Below, one piece after another: positions 24,715 to 35,697 of a stretch of DNA of 64,000 bases (the stretch's first letter is position 1; the number at the start of each line of letters is the position of its first letter). A program made the translations under genes and the position numbers. Below the pieces are notes generated by a model. It saw only the letters and a list, made by a program, of their open reading frames with translations, was not told the origin of the DNA and ran no database searches. Source of the DNA: Selaginella moellendorffii. Lineage: Eukaryota > Streptophyta > Lycopodiopsida > Selaginellales > Selaginellaceae. The DNA is taken from assembly GCF_000143415.4 (NCBI RefSeq), contig NW_003314261.1:3216880-3280879 (forward strand), read 5' to 3'.

Positions 24715-26895
24715 ATGGCGACCAGTCGAGCCGTGGTGTCGGGTAATCTAGCGCTCGCGCGGCGGCCCAGCTGCTCGTCCAGCGCCTGTGGCGAGAGGGT
24801 TGTGAGCGTGAGGGTTGGGCGAGGGCGAGGGATTCGATGCGAGGCGGCGGAGAACAAGAGCGCCAATGTGGCTGTGGAGCCAGAGGGCAGCTTCGATTCC
24901 AAGATCTTTCGCAAGAATTTGATGCGGAGCGACAATTACAACCGGAGTGGATTTGGCTACAAGAAGGAGACGCTCGAGAGGCTGGATCAAGAATACAACA
25001 CAAGTAAGCTTTGCTCGCCTTAGAAACTTTCCTCGCGAAGAAGATCTATTCCTTGTTTTTCCACCTTGCATGAGTTCTTGCGGTCATACTCCTTTGATTT
25101 TCTTGCCTGGTTTTTCTACTTACTTCGCGAGCTTTGCTCCAACGATTTGCTGGATTGATGCTTGCTTTGGTATTCCAAACTTCGTGATCTTTGCAAGCCA
25201 TCTTTCATTTGATGCTTGATTAAAGGTGTTGTTTCTTTCTTTCTTTCAATTGCTTTCATCCTTGCTATGGCATTTCCAACTATTGCGGTCCACTGGCTAA
25301 AAGTTTTCAATTTCTGGTCAGGTGACATGCTTAAGTCGCTCAAGGAGAACGATTACTCGTACACTTGGGGAGATGTCACGGTGAAACTTGCAAATTCCTA
25401 TGGATTTTGCTGGGGAGTGGAGCGTGCCGTGCAAATAGCATACGAAGCACGTAAACAGTTCCCCGATCAGCATATCTGGATCACCAACGAAATCATTCAC
25501 AATCCAACCGTGAACCAGGTATGAACTTAGAACTCCATTGTCATGCTATATAATCTTTTTCCGTTTTAGAAACTGGAGGAGATGGAAATTAAGATGATCC
25601 CTGTGGAGGACAAAGTCAAAGATTTTAGCGTGGTGAAAGAGAAAGACGTCGTTGTGTTCCCAGCATTTGGTGCTACTGTCCAAGAGATGCAGCTCCTCGC
25701 TGAAAAAAAAGTTCAAATCGTCGACACTACATGCCCGTGGGTAGCAAAGGTATTGCATTCTCTTTTCCCTTCCTTGTGGAGCTATGAATAAATCGAGTGT
25801 TTGTGGAAAGGTTTGGAACTCGGTGGAAAAGCACAAGAAATCGTCCTATACTTCCGTGATCCATGGAAAGTATGCTCACGAGGAGACTGTTGCGACTGCT
25901 TCATTTGCTGGGAAATATATTATCGTCAAGAACATGAAAGAGGTTTGTATAGCTTCCTTAGATTTGTTGCATCAATCGCCAAATGATCTTAATTTTCTCT
26001 CTACAGGCTACATACGTGTGCGACTACATTCTCGGTGGAAAGCTCGATGGCTCCAGTGGAACTAAGGAAGAGCTGTTGGAGGTAAATCTCTGAAAGGAAA
26101 GTCTACTCACTCACAAGCCAAGGTTTTCTTTTGTTTGTTTGTAGAAATTTAAATACGCAACCTCCAAAGGCTTTGATCCGGACGAAGATCTCGTCAGGGT
26201 CGGGATTGCGAATCAGACGACGATGCTTAAAGGGGAAACAGAAGATATTGGTAAGCATGTCGCCATTGTGTCTCGCGTGATCAAAACCACCACCTTCTTG
26301 CAGGGAAGCTACTCCAGAGGACGATGATGCAAAAGTATGGAGTGGAGAACACAAACGATCACTTCATGAGCTTCAACACAATTTGTGACGCTACTCAGGT
26401 ATAAAGTTTTAAGACGTCCTGCAATTCGGAATGATATCGTAAATCACTGCGTAGGAGCGGCAAGATGCGATGTTCACGCTGGTGAAAGAGAAGCTCGACC
26501 TCCTTATCGTCGTCGGTGGCTGGAACTCAAGCAACACGTCGCACCTCCAAGAGATTGGAGAGATCAACAACATCCCCTCTTACTGGATCGACACTGAAGA
26601 ACGGATTGGTCCGGGAAACAAAATCGCTTACAGGCTCAACGTAAGAATGTCTAGCTTTCCTCGCAGCTCCTCATGAACTTTAAAACTTTGGATTGCAGCA
26701 TGGAGAGCTTGTCGAGAAGGAGAACTGGCTCCCAACTGGACCCGTGACAATCGGTATCACATCAGGTGCTTCCACACCCGACAAGGTATGAGTGAGAATC
26801 TCTAAACCCTGATCGCTTGAATTTCCAATTTCCAGGTCGTGGAGGACGTTCTAAAGCAGGTATTCCAGCTGAAAAAGCAAGAAGCGCTGCTGTGA
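24715..26895 (+). CDS. ISPH: 4-hydroxy-3-methylbut-2-enyl diphosphate reductase (plastid MEP pathway)
   Basis: Last enzyme of the plastid MEP pathway; reduces HMBPP to IPP and DMAPP using an iron-sulfur cluster. The first ~45 residues ([20 protein letters not shown]...) are Ser/Arg/Val-rich and acid-poor, a typical transit peptide. Short introns separate exons that encode the three cluster cysteines in [19 protein letters not shown] and NTICDATQ. Also present are [64 protein letters not shown] and [13 protein letters not shown]. The protein ends QLKKQEALL with TGA at 26893-26895. The plant-type N-terminal conserved domain ([20 protein letters not shown]) is present. No lesion is seen. Confidence 0.96.
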
Positions 26896-27068
26896 TTTTC
26901 CATGGTCTTGTAACTCCAAAGCCTGCAAACGTATGGGCATTTCTCAGAATTCGATTGTATTATTTTCATAATGAGAGAATTTCCAAGTATAAATTCATCC
27001 GAGTTTTAGCTATCTTGCAACAGTTTCATGCTGCTTGGCGATAGCTGATCGCAGATAGAAAGACCGCA

Positions 27069-27140
27069 TCGAGCGCTAGATTGCCATTCTCTCTGGAAAA
27101 TCCTCCGATTCTAGCAGCAGACCATCCCTAGCTCGATCCC
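27069..27140 (-). repeat. Inverted copy of the IspH leader and first codons
   Basis: Reading the minus strand, this segment repeats the IspH sequence from about 24665 through the ATG and, after a ~25-bp deletion, a piece around codons 10-14. It includes GGTCTGCTGCTAGAATCGGA and the TTTCCAGAGAGAATGG context. It lies about 180 bp beyond the IspH stop, in opposite orientation. Confidence 0.9.
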
Positions 27141-27434
27141 TTCCCTTATACATCAGGTTGCCTTGCTCTCGCACCAAAACAGCACACTTCTCCTATTTGA
27201 GTTCTCTCTCTCTCGTTCATTGAACATGAGCTCTGGAGTCTATTGTCACTGTCCATCGTTTTCCAGGAGCGATCTTCCAGATCGATTCCCGATGGAAAAC
27301 TTTCGATACCAGCAGCACAGAGGTCACGTTTAAATTCTTGCTGCTATAGTAGAGATTGACTCCCATCTAGATGAACTGAGAACTTGACCACATGCTACTC
27401 AGGATTGGCCAGAACGCATAAATTTATCATTTTT

Positions 27435-27515
27435 GGTTGCCACTCTTTCAACGATTCGAGGGGGAAAATCTCTATATGCTGCTGGAAATTTAGGTCCGGG
27501 AGGAGTGGTTGAGAC
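27435..27515 (+). repeat. Promoter module duplicated from 24474-24556
   Basis: GGTTGCCACTC(A/T)TTCAACG, ATTCGAGGGGGAAAAT and AAATTTAGGTCCGGGAGGAG occur in both places in the same plus-strand orientation, although the P450 genes they flank point in opposite directions. A short GGAAGAGT/ACTCTTCC element next to the module is inverted between the two sites. Confidence 0.85.
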
Positions 27516-27620
27516 GCACTCACTCTTCCAAGTACTAAAGATCAGTTCTATTACTTTCACATTAAAAAAGGCAGTAAGGTTAGACGCGACACTCTCAAGA
27601 AAAGATTAGCAAGATTGAGA

Positions 27621-29145
27621 ATGTTGTTCGCGATTGTCCTCGTTCTAGCTCTTGTGTTCTTTGTCACGCAATGGATGTGGAGCAAGCGCGCCAATCTTCC
27701 CCCAGGTCCAAGAGCTTTGCCTCTCATCGGCCACTTCCACCTCCTGGGAAGGATCCCCCAGATCTCACTCTATCACCTCTCCAAGAAGTTCGGACCCCTC
27801 ATGTACTTGCGCCTGGGATCTCTGCCACTCTTTGTAGTTTCCAGTCCTGCCATGGCCAGGGAGTTCCTCAAGACCCACGATGCAGCATTCGCGCACAGGC
27901 CACCCAAGGTGGCCGTGTATAGCTACAAGAGCGTATCTTACTCGGAGGGTGAGTACCACAAGAACCTTCGGCGGATGTGCTCCATGGAGCTCTTCACGGC
28001 CAGGAGGGTCACCTCCTTCACGAAAATCATCCGGGACGAGCTGTGGGACCTCACTGCCGAGCTCGCCAATGCTTCCAAGGCGGATCAACCAGTGGCACTG
28101 CGAGGCAAGCTGAGAGCACTGAGCTTCAATGTCATGACTCGGATCCTCATGAACAAGACTTTCTTCGGATCCAAGGCTTCCGGCGGTGGTGACCAAGAGG
28201 CGCGGAATTTTTTGGAGACGATTGACGAGGTGCTAGCGGCATTCGGGGCGTTCGCCATAGAAGATTATTTCCCCAGTATCGGCTGGCTCGACCTGAGCAT
28301 AGCCCGCCGGTGTAGACGAGCTTACGGGAAGATGGATGTGTTCCTGGAGAATGTTTTGGATGAGCAAAGGCCTGGAGAAATTCCAGACTTTGTGGAGATG
28401 ACGAAGGCGCGAGTCAACGGCCCCGACCAGACCCAGAGTCTTAAAGCGTTGCTCATGGTAAGTGAAAACTCTTCATTTGATCGTGCTAAGTCTCTCTTTG
28501 CTCGCCTAGGATTTACTTGTTGCTGGCTCCGAGACATCGTCAACCACGACTGAATGGGCTATGGCCGAGCTTCTCCACAATCCCGAGTGGATGGAGAAAC
28601 TCCAGCAAGAGATTGAAAGCGTGGTTGGGCGAGATCGAATGGTGGAAGAGTCGGACTTGGCGAAGCTGGAGCTTGTCAACGCTGTTATCAAGGAGACATT
28701 TCGTCTCCATCCCCCGCTGGGGCTGCTGGTTCCACACACATCCCCGGAGCCTCGACTAGTTGCGGGCTTTGAGATTCCAGCAAAGGCGACAGTGCTCATC
28801 AACGCATACGCGATTGGAAGGGACTCCCAGGCTTGGCCAAACGATCCGGACAAGTTCAAGCCTGGGAGATTTGTTGGTAGCAATATCAACGTCTATGGCC
28901 ATGACTTTGAGTTGCTTCCCTTTGGATCAGGAAAGCGAGGTTGTCCAGGGCTTCCTCTTGGGCTGCGGAACGTCCAGTTGGTGCTCTCAAACTTGATCCA
29001 TGGGTTTGACTGGAGATTTTCAGAAGATGCAAGGAACCTGTCCCTTGACAGTGGCCCTGGATTGGTTGATACTGTTGCAGATGCTGTTGTGGCCCATGTT
29101 TCCCCAAGACTTCAGCAGTGTGCTTTTGACACTCTTGCAGCGTAA
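27621..29145 (+). CDS. Cytochrome P450, CYP71 clan (A-type), copy 2
   Basis: Paralogue of the P450 at 22785-24333. Exons 27621-28457 and 28510-29145 with a 52-bp intron at the same site give 490 residues. Visible: anchor (MLFAIVLVLALVFFVTQWMW), LPPGPRALPLIGHF, I-helix AGSETSSTTT, KETFRLHPP, PGRFVG and heme loop FGSGKRGCPG. Differences from copy 1 cluster in residues ~95-105 (a shorter KVAVYSYKS segment), ~195-225 and the last 40 residues, regions that overlap or adjoin P450 substrate-recognition segments, so specificity may differ. All key catalytic residues are intact. The start is the ATG at 27621, preceded by an upstream in-frame TTG. Substrate is unknown. Confidence 0.93.
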
Positions 29146-29759
29146 TAACTTATAAAGTATGTCCTAATTAAAATAAATTGCTATGTGTTGCATGCAGCAA
29201 GTGTTATTCTTACTTATTAATTTAATAAAGTTTATAATTATAAGCATGTTTGTAATTTATAAACACAAGATTAATTTTATTGCATTAGATGATAGAATAA
29301 AAAAGAATATACTAGAAATTAAGAAAGTTTATAAATTATAAACATTGTATAAATTATAAATACAAGATTAATCTAAATGAATAACAACCGTAAAATGGTA
29401 AAATATCCTAGAATATTCAAGCATATTCTAGGTATATCCACTACCATCCTATAAGCAAACAAAAAATCCATGGTTTAGGGTTTATCATGTTAGTTCTTAC
29501 GAAATTAAAAGATATAGTTTTGCTTGTCTGAACTTTAACTTCTTATATATGTTATAAATTAGAGTGAGTTATTAATATCAGAGTGTTTTAAACTGTTAAA
29601 AGCTCATTAGCAAGAAAAGGGAAGACAATGAAACTACTAAAGTACTAAAGAATAGAGAATAAAGGGTAAATTTATATTAAACATTTTGAGTACAAAGTCC
29701 TTAAATTTTAACTTTTCTCTACTTTATGATATGGTGTCAATAAACTAACATGAAACACA
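29146..29759. other. AT-rich spacer downstream of P450 copy 2
   Basis: About 600 bp of AT-rich sequence. TTTATAA/TTATAAA motifs recur near 29210-29350. No gene or RNA feature was recognised. Confidence 0.5.
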
Positions 29760-30480
29760 TCATATAGATAAGATAATTCATCCAAAAGATCCAACTTACA
29801 AGATATATCACCATCTTTTTAACACTGAATAAGGCTCAATATATTTTGGTAATAACTTCTAAGACAAATACCCCTTAACATTCATAACCACACCTAATCT
29901 CCTATTTAATATGTTATATTTGGTAATGTTAATCCTTCTCATATTGATATCTATCTTGAGTTTTGCTTATCACCTCAGTTACCTTAGACTAACCTTGGTG
30001 CAATTGTTTTGCATAAGTTTCAATGGATAAAACCAACACTTCAGACATTAATTTTGAAATAATGATCTATTAAAGAACCCCATGAGTATTTCATTATAAC
30101 ATCTCTTATAAAGAATAATTAATAATGTTGTAAAATGTGTTGTTATAATAGATTTCTATTGTGTCCAAATGCTCAACTTAATTGCATTGGTCCATTACAA
30201 CATAGTACTGCAAATAATCTTCTAAGCATTTATATGTTTGGTCTGCCCATATGTTTGAGGATGATAAATTGTAAACATAATACCAAATAATTAGAATATG
30301 TGCCTAAAATTTTCTTATAAACCTCAAATCCCTATTTGAGATTATCCCATAATACTTCATGGAAAAAGAGTTTTGCCACTTGTTTAACATTCATTGTAAA
30401 AGCTAAAGATGCCCATATAATAGGTTTTGAATTTAAATAAAAGGTTGGGTTTGATTATTATCATAATCAATAATAATAAA
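29760..30480 (-). mobile_element. Ty3/gypsy retrotransposon remnant (integrase region)
   Basis: On the minus strand, broken frames carry the integrase signature of gypsy elements: FFHEVLWDN, then a degenerate HPQTYGQTKHINACLEDYL around 30290-30190, YYNNTFYNIINY, and a C-terminal LLPKYIEPYSVLK followed by DISCKLDLLDELS near 29870-29790. Frameshifts and stops are frequent, so it is inactive. I could not identify LTRs. The flanking sequence to 30780 is probably more of the same element. Confidence 0.7.
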
Positions 30481-30826
30481 TATACTCCTCAATAAACACA
30501 TTTACATTTTATCAATTATCATTAAGTCAATTTCTTTCATATAAGATGATATATGAAAATGAAAGATTTTCCATGGGCTAAAGTATAAGTGTACAAACAC
30601 AATCATCTTTAGAGAGTTAAAAGTCTTAAAAGCCTATTTCTCTTGCATAGGCAATGACTTCTAGCTTCAAAGATTCTCACAACTTTCATTAATGCCTAAG
30701 ACTTTTAGCTACAGGAGGACAATTTATTCTCCCCACAACTTTGAATCACTCTTCTAAATTATTCTAAGGCTCTCTTCACTTTAAAAAGGTGACACCAACA
30801 TTTAAGAAAAAAGAGTTAGACTGAGA

Positions 30827-32857
30827 ATGTTGTTAGTGATTGTCGCTCTAATTGCTCTGCTTTTTATCACACAATGGATGTGGAGCAAGCGCGTCAAGCT
30901 TCCCCCAGGCCCCAGAGCTTTACCTCTCATCACTCTATCACCTCTCCAAGAAGTTTGGAGCCCTCACGTACTTGTGCCTGGGATCCGTGCCACTCTTTGT
31001 AGTTTCCAGTTCATCCATGGCCAAGGAGTTCCTCAAAACCCACGATGCGGCATTCGCACACAGGCCACCCAGAGTGTCCGTCGAGATCGCCATGTATAAC
31101 TACAAGAGCTTATCCTACGGCGAGGGTGACTACCACAAGAACATTAGGAGGATGCGTTCCATGGAGCTCTTCACGGCCAAGAGGGTCACCTCCTTCACCA
31201 AAATCATCCGGGACGAGCTGTGAGATCTTACTGCCGAGCTCTCCAAGGCTTCCAAGGGGGATCAACTGGTGCCATTGCGAGGCAAGCTGAGATCATAGCT
31301 GCCGGAAAACGTATGAAACTAAAAAAACGTAACGTTTTAAACGCGTTAAAAAACGCCGTTCTAAACTCCCAACGCGTTTGCACTATTTGCGAAAAGAGAC
31401 AAAGGTTTCTTTAAGGTTTCTTTAGGGGGTTCATGTAGTCATGGCAGGAATTGGAGGACGCCACGAATGCTAGAGCTGGAAGCATGTGATATGAGCAGAG
31501 TGGCACTGGACATGTAAGTATTGTCATGAGATTCACACTGGGGGAGCAGAGTGAGTGTGAGCACATCTGGCTGGAGTTTGGGCAAAAGGTGTGAAAACGT
31601 GCAAGGCAATGAGGGAGATCCCTTATGAAGTTCGTGATTTCGAGCTAGCATCTTCTTTCATTTGTTTTAGTATGTTATTCGGTTGGGTTTTATAAACTAA
31701 ATATCAGATTAAAGTGTCTTTAGTAAATATTAGTGTTTTCTTAATCATTTTAGGCTTTAACATGTAAACGTTTGATTGTCCTGAAAAAAACGTTTTAAAT
31801 GGCGTTTAAACGTGGACACGTTTAAACGTTTGCACGTCAAGCTGCAACTATGGCTGAGATCACTGAGCTTCAATGCCATGACTCGCATCCTTATGAACAA
31901 GACTTACTTTCCAGCGATGATCCAGAGGCGCGGGAGTTTGTGGAGGTCATTGACGAATTGCTAGAGGCAGCCGGAAGTTTTTCCTTGGCCGATTACTTCC
32001 CCAGTATCAGCTGGCTCGACTGGAGCATAGCCCGCTGCAGACAAGCTCACTGCAAGATGGATGCATTCCTGGACAAAGTTTTGAGCTAGCAAAGACCCGG
32101 AGAAGTTCCTGACTTTGTGGAGATGACGAAGGCACGAGTGAACGGCCCCGAGTACCTCAAAGCCTTGTTCATAGTAAGCTCAAAACTCTTGATTTGAGCG
32201 AGCTAACTCTTTGTGGTTCTTTACTAGGACTTACTTCTTGGTGGCTCGGAGAAATCGTCAACCGTGATTGAATGGGCTATGGCCGAGCTTCTCCACAATC
32301 CCGAGTGGATGGAGAAACTCCAGCAAGAGATTGAAAGCGTGGTTGGGCGAGATCGAATGGTGGAGGAGTCTGACTTGGCAAAGCTGGAGCTTGTCAACGC
32401 TGTTATCAAGGAGACATTTCGTCTGCATCCCCCGCTGCCCCTTATGATCCCACACACGTCCCTGGAGTCTCGAATAGTCGCCGTCTTTGAGATTCCAGCA
32501 AAGGCGACAGTGCTCATCAACGCATACGCGATTGGAAGGGACTCCGAGGCTTGGCCAAATGATCCGGACAAGTTCAAGCCTGGGAGATTTGTTGGTAGCA
32601 ATATCAACGTCTATGGCCATGACTTTGAGCTGCTTCCCTTTGGATCAGGAAAGCGAGGTTGTCCAGGGCTTCCTCTTGGGCTGCGGAACGTCCAGTTGGT
32701 GCTCTCAAACTTGATCCATGGGTTTGACTGGAGATTTCCAGATGGAAGGTTGTCCCTTGACAGTGGCCCTGGCTTCATCAATGTTATTACGGATGTTGTT
32801 GTGGCCCAAGTATTACTAAGGCTTGAGCAGTGTGTCTTTGACGATCTTAAAACTTAA
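30827..32857 (+). pseudogene. Cytochrome P450 pseudogene, copy 3, interrupted by a DNA transposon
   Basis: Starts like the intact copies (MLLVIVALIALLFITQWMW, then KLPPGPRALPLI). A 38-bp deletion then shifts the frame before SLYHLSKKFG. A TGG-to-TGA change ends DELW at 31221-31223. A 557-bp element is inserted at 31296-31852. A 13-bp deletion follows NKTYF near 31910, and a TAG at 32087-32089 breaks the KVLNEQRP region. The second exon (about 32229-32857) is intact, with KETFRLHPPLP, PGRFVG and FGSGKRGCPG. At least five lesions in exon 1 make the gene non-functional. Copies 1 and 2 give the parent sequence. Confidence 0.93.
31296..31852. mobile_element. 557-bp non-autonomous DNA transposon in the P450 pseudogene
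   Basis: The P450 sequence GCTGAGATCA occurs once in the intact genes but flanks this insertion on both sides (31286-31295 and 31853-31862), a target-site duplication of 8-10 bp. The insert begins TAGCTGCCGG and its other end read inverted gives TAGTTGCAGC two bases inside. Both ends are rich in AAACGTTT/TTTAAACG motifs. No transposase is encoded. TSD length fits hAT (8 bp) or Mutator-like (9-10 bp) elements. The GC-richer interior (about 31430-31660) could be captured sequence but matches nothing I recognise. Confidence 0.8.
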
Positions 32858-32908
32858 GTTTTGTGGCAAGATCAAGAAATATCCTCTATACAGCTGTACG
32901 TTTATACG

Positions 32909-34141
32909 ATGGGCAAGATCGTTTGCGTCACGGGAGCCAATGGCTTCATCGCCTCCTGGATCGTGTGCAAGCTCCTCCAAAGGGGCTACACAGTTCGTGG
33001 CACGGTGAGAAACCCAGGTAAAAGATCTAGCAAGTTATAAGAAGATCCTGACTGATCGACCGGCAATCGAGCAGAAAAATGCGGCCATCTCTTGGGGCTG
33101 GATGGGGCAAAGGAGCGCCTCACACTTTTCAAGGCCGATCTCCTGAGCTATGAATCACTGCTGCCGGCGTTTCGCGGCTGCTATGGAGTCTTCCACACAG
33201 CTTGTCCTGTGGCCTTCCAATTCGACAATCCAGATGTATGGTATTCTCATCTCTTTCTCCTCCTAAATCTCGCTCACGAGTTTCTTTTCGTTGCTAGGAT
33301 GTTTTGGGTCCTGCGATTCAAGGCACCGAAAACGTGATGGCTGCTTGCTCCAACGAGAAAGTCCAGAGGGTGGTGATGACTTCTTCTGGAGCAGCCATTG
33401 TTGCCGATCCAAACAGGCCCAAAGATAAGGTGGTGGACGAGAGCTGCTGGAGCGACTCGGAAGCTTGCAAGGAACGAAAGGTAAGAAACTAAAGCGAGAG
33501 TTCTTCGTATTTGATTGATCTTTCTGTGAATTGAAACAGTCGTGGTACTCGCTCGCCAAGACCGAATCCGAGAAGCTGGCATGGAAGTTTGCAAAGGAGA
33601 AAGGCCTCGACTTGATTGTCATCTGTCCGGTGATGGTTTTTGGCCCGATCTTACAGCCCACCTCCAACACCACGGTGGAGGCTCTCAAGAATATCATCAA
33701 AGGTATAAAGCTCACAGCGGAAGAAAATAAAAAACTCTTTTTTTTCTTATCCAGGATCGAGCATTCCAAATTCATGGGTTCGACTGGTAGACGTGAGAGA
33801 CGTCGCGGAATCTCACATTGTGGCTTTGGAAAACGAGGCGGCGTCCGGGCGATACTTTTGCTTTGCGCATTGCATTCACTACAAGGACGTCGTCAGCGTC
33901 CTGGCCAAGAAATTCCCGCAACACTGCAATCCCGAGCTCCAGTAAGTTGATTTTCTCTCCACAGTCCATGTATATGATCTTCTTCTCTTGGTGAAGGTGC
34001 GATGAGAGCCAGCCCGTGGGTGGAATTGCTCCAGAGCTCGCCAAGAATGACAAGCTTTTGAGCTTGATCAAGGAGACAATACCATATGAGCAGACACTGA
34101 TCGACACAATAAGCTGCCTTGACGACAAAGGTTTCATGTAA
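32909..34141 (+). CDS. Cinnamoyl-CoA reductase-like NAD(P)-dependent reductase (extended SDR)
   Basis: Six exons (first 32909-33017, second from 33075) encode a protein of the plant CCR/dihydroflavonol-reductase family. Visible: Rossmann motif [25 protein letters not shown], the [13 protein letters not shown] region, VVMTSSGAA, the catalytic Tyr-Lys pair in [15 protein letters not shown], and [19 protein letters not shown]. It ends [12 protein letters not shown] with TAA at 34139-34141. Bona fide lignin CCR carries NWYCYGK at the active site; here it is SWYSLAK, so this is better called CCR-like, with unknown substrate. It lies only 51 bp after the P450 pseudogene stop and converges with the PPR gene at 34243. 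Confidence 0.9.
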
Positions 34142-34242
34142 ATCAAGGTTCTTTTCAATAAAATTCACGAACTTTCAAAGGATTCGTATCAAGCTTTTGT
34201 CAAACTTTGAATTTGAAACGCAAGAACAATCTTTCTCTTTTG

Positions 34243-35697
34243 TCAAAAGCTCTGCCGACAACGCGAAAGCGATGCCCAATCAAACTCGTCTGGCAAGAAC
34301 GGCATGTCATCGACAAGATCCCATGCCTCTTTTACGTATCCGCCTCGTGAGAGAGTGTCCACAACGCTGGCAAAGTGTTGCTTCGACGCATCAATCCCAA
34401 AGTCGGTGCGCATGGATCCAAAACAAGAGCAAACCCACGAAAAAGCCCCGGCGTGGTTGCCAACAAGCAAGATTCCAGCCAAAGTTATGTCGTTTGGCAT
34501 TTCAGTGAAAACCATCTTCCGAAAGAGATCTTTGGTTTCCAGCCATCGTCCCTTTCGAGCGAACGCGATCATCAAGGAGTTCCAAGACACAAGGTCTTTC
34601 GTTGGAAGCCTTTCTAAGAGTTTCGTACCTTTATCAGCATGCCCTTTCTCGGTATATGCAGATAGAAAAGTGTTCCACGACACTAAGTCTCTCTGCGGCA
34701 TTTGATAGAAAAATTTCTCCATTTCGCAAGAACCAGATCTAGCGTAGCTTGCTAGCATGGCATTCCACGAAACTATGTTTCTTTCCTGCATGAAATCAAA
34801 CACATTCTTCGTTTGATCAAGGTACCCGTGCCGGGCATACGAAGAGAGCAAACACGTTGATGAGACCACATTCCCTCCTGTCAATGACTCCAACTTTCCT
34901 TCACACCTCACTTGAGATAGAAATGCATTCCAGCAAGCACTATCTTTGTCCGGAATCATTGTAAAAATCCTCATTGAATTCTCGAGCTGCTGGTTCCGGG
35001 CATACAACACCATCATGCACGTCCATGAAACGACGTCGACCTCGGGCATTTCCGCAAACAAAGCCTCAGCCTCGCGTGTATACCCAACCTGGGCATACGC
35101 GCTCAGCAAGGAGTTCCACGAAACCAAGTTCCATTCTGGCATCCTGCTTTCGAAATACTCCTCCGCCTCCCTTATTTGTTCATTTGACACAAATGCTGAA
35201 AGCAAAGCGGTTGTGGAAACAACATTGCGTTCTTGCATGCCGTCATAGATTCTCGATGCCTCGTAGATATGCCCTTCACGGGCATATACTGCAAGCATCG
35301 CATTCCAGGCGACAAGATCATGCTCGGGCATGCCAAGAAACATTACACGAGATTTATCAACATTTCCGGATTGTGAATGTGCTACTAGCATGATTGTCCA
35401 AGATACGAGGTTTTGCTCTGGCATGGAATCAAATAATAACCCGCATTCCTGTAGATGCCAGTTCTGGGCATATGCACTAAGCATCAAAACCCAGGAAAAC
35501 AAGTTCTTTCGACGGATCGAATCAAACACCTGACGAGCAGAACTTGGGCTCCCACACCTCCCATACATTTCGATCACCAGGTTACACAAGTAAACCTCGT
35601 ATTTCAGTGAATCGCTCAGACGAGCATGGATCTCACGACCTGCTGGGAGGTCTCTACAGACCCTTATCGCGTCCAAAGTTTCATTCCTCGCCTGCAT
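34243..35697 (-). CDS. PPR protein B, repeat-only, truncated C-terminus (484 aa)
   Basis: Intronless. Starts MQARNETLDAIRVCRDLPAG and contains about a dozen degenerate PPR units, many of 31 residues with the VSWNxxLxAYAxxGxxxEA pattern (for example NLVSWNSLLSAYAQVGYTRE). Members of this family bind organelle RNA one nucleotide per repeat and act in editing, splicing or stability. The C-terminus stops at WASLSRCRQSF, just where an E-type domain usually follows, so it may be truncated. No DYW domain is present. No transit peptide is clear. Its ATG at 35697 lies inside the 3' end of PPR gene A, overlapping by 17 bp. Confidence 0.85.
   Translation of the reverse strand: MQARNETLDAIRVCRDLPAGREIHARLSDSLKYEVYLCNLVIEMYGRCGSPSSARQVFDSIRRKNLFSWVLMLSAYAQNWHLQECGLLFDSMPEQNLVSWTIMLVAHSQSGNVDKSRVMFLGMPEHDLVAWNAMLAVYAREGHIYEASRIYDGMQERNVVSTTALLSAFVSNEQIREAEEYFESRMPEWNLVSWNSLLSAYAQVGYTREAEALFAEMPEVDVVSWTCMMVLYARNQQLENSMRIFTMIPDKDSACWNAFLSQVRCEGKLESLTGGNVVSSTCLLSSYARHGYLDQTKNVFDFMQERNIVSWNAMLASYARSGSCEMEKFFYQMPQRDLVSWNTFLSAYTEKGHADKGTKLLERLPTKDLVSWNSLMIAFARKGRWLETKDLFRKMVFTEMPNDITLAGILLVGNHAGAFSWVCSCFGSMRTDFGIDASKQHFASVVDTLSRGGYVKEAWDLVDDMPFLPDEFDWASLSRCRQSF

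Noticed and set aside
30827-32857. Copy 3 P450 as a functional gene based on its intact second exon
   Set aside because: Exon 1 carries two frameshifting deletions, two nonsense changes and a transposon insertion.
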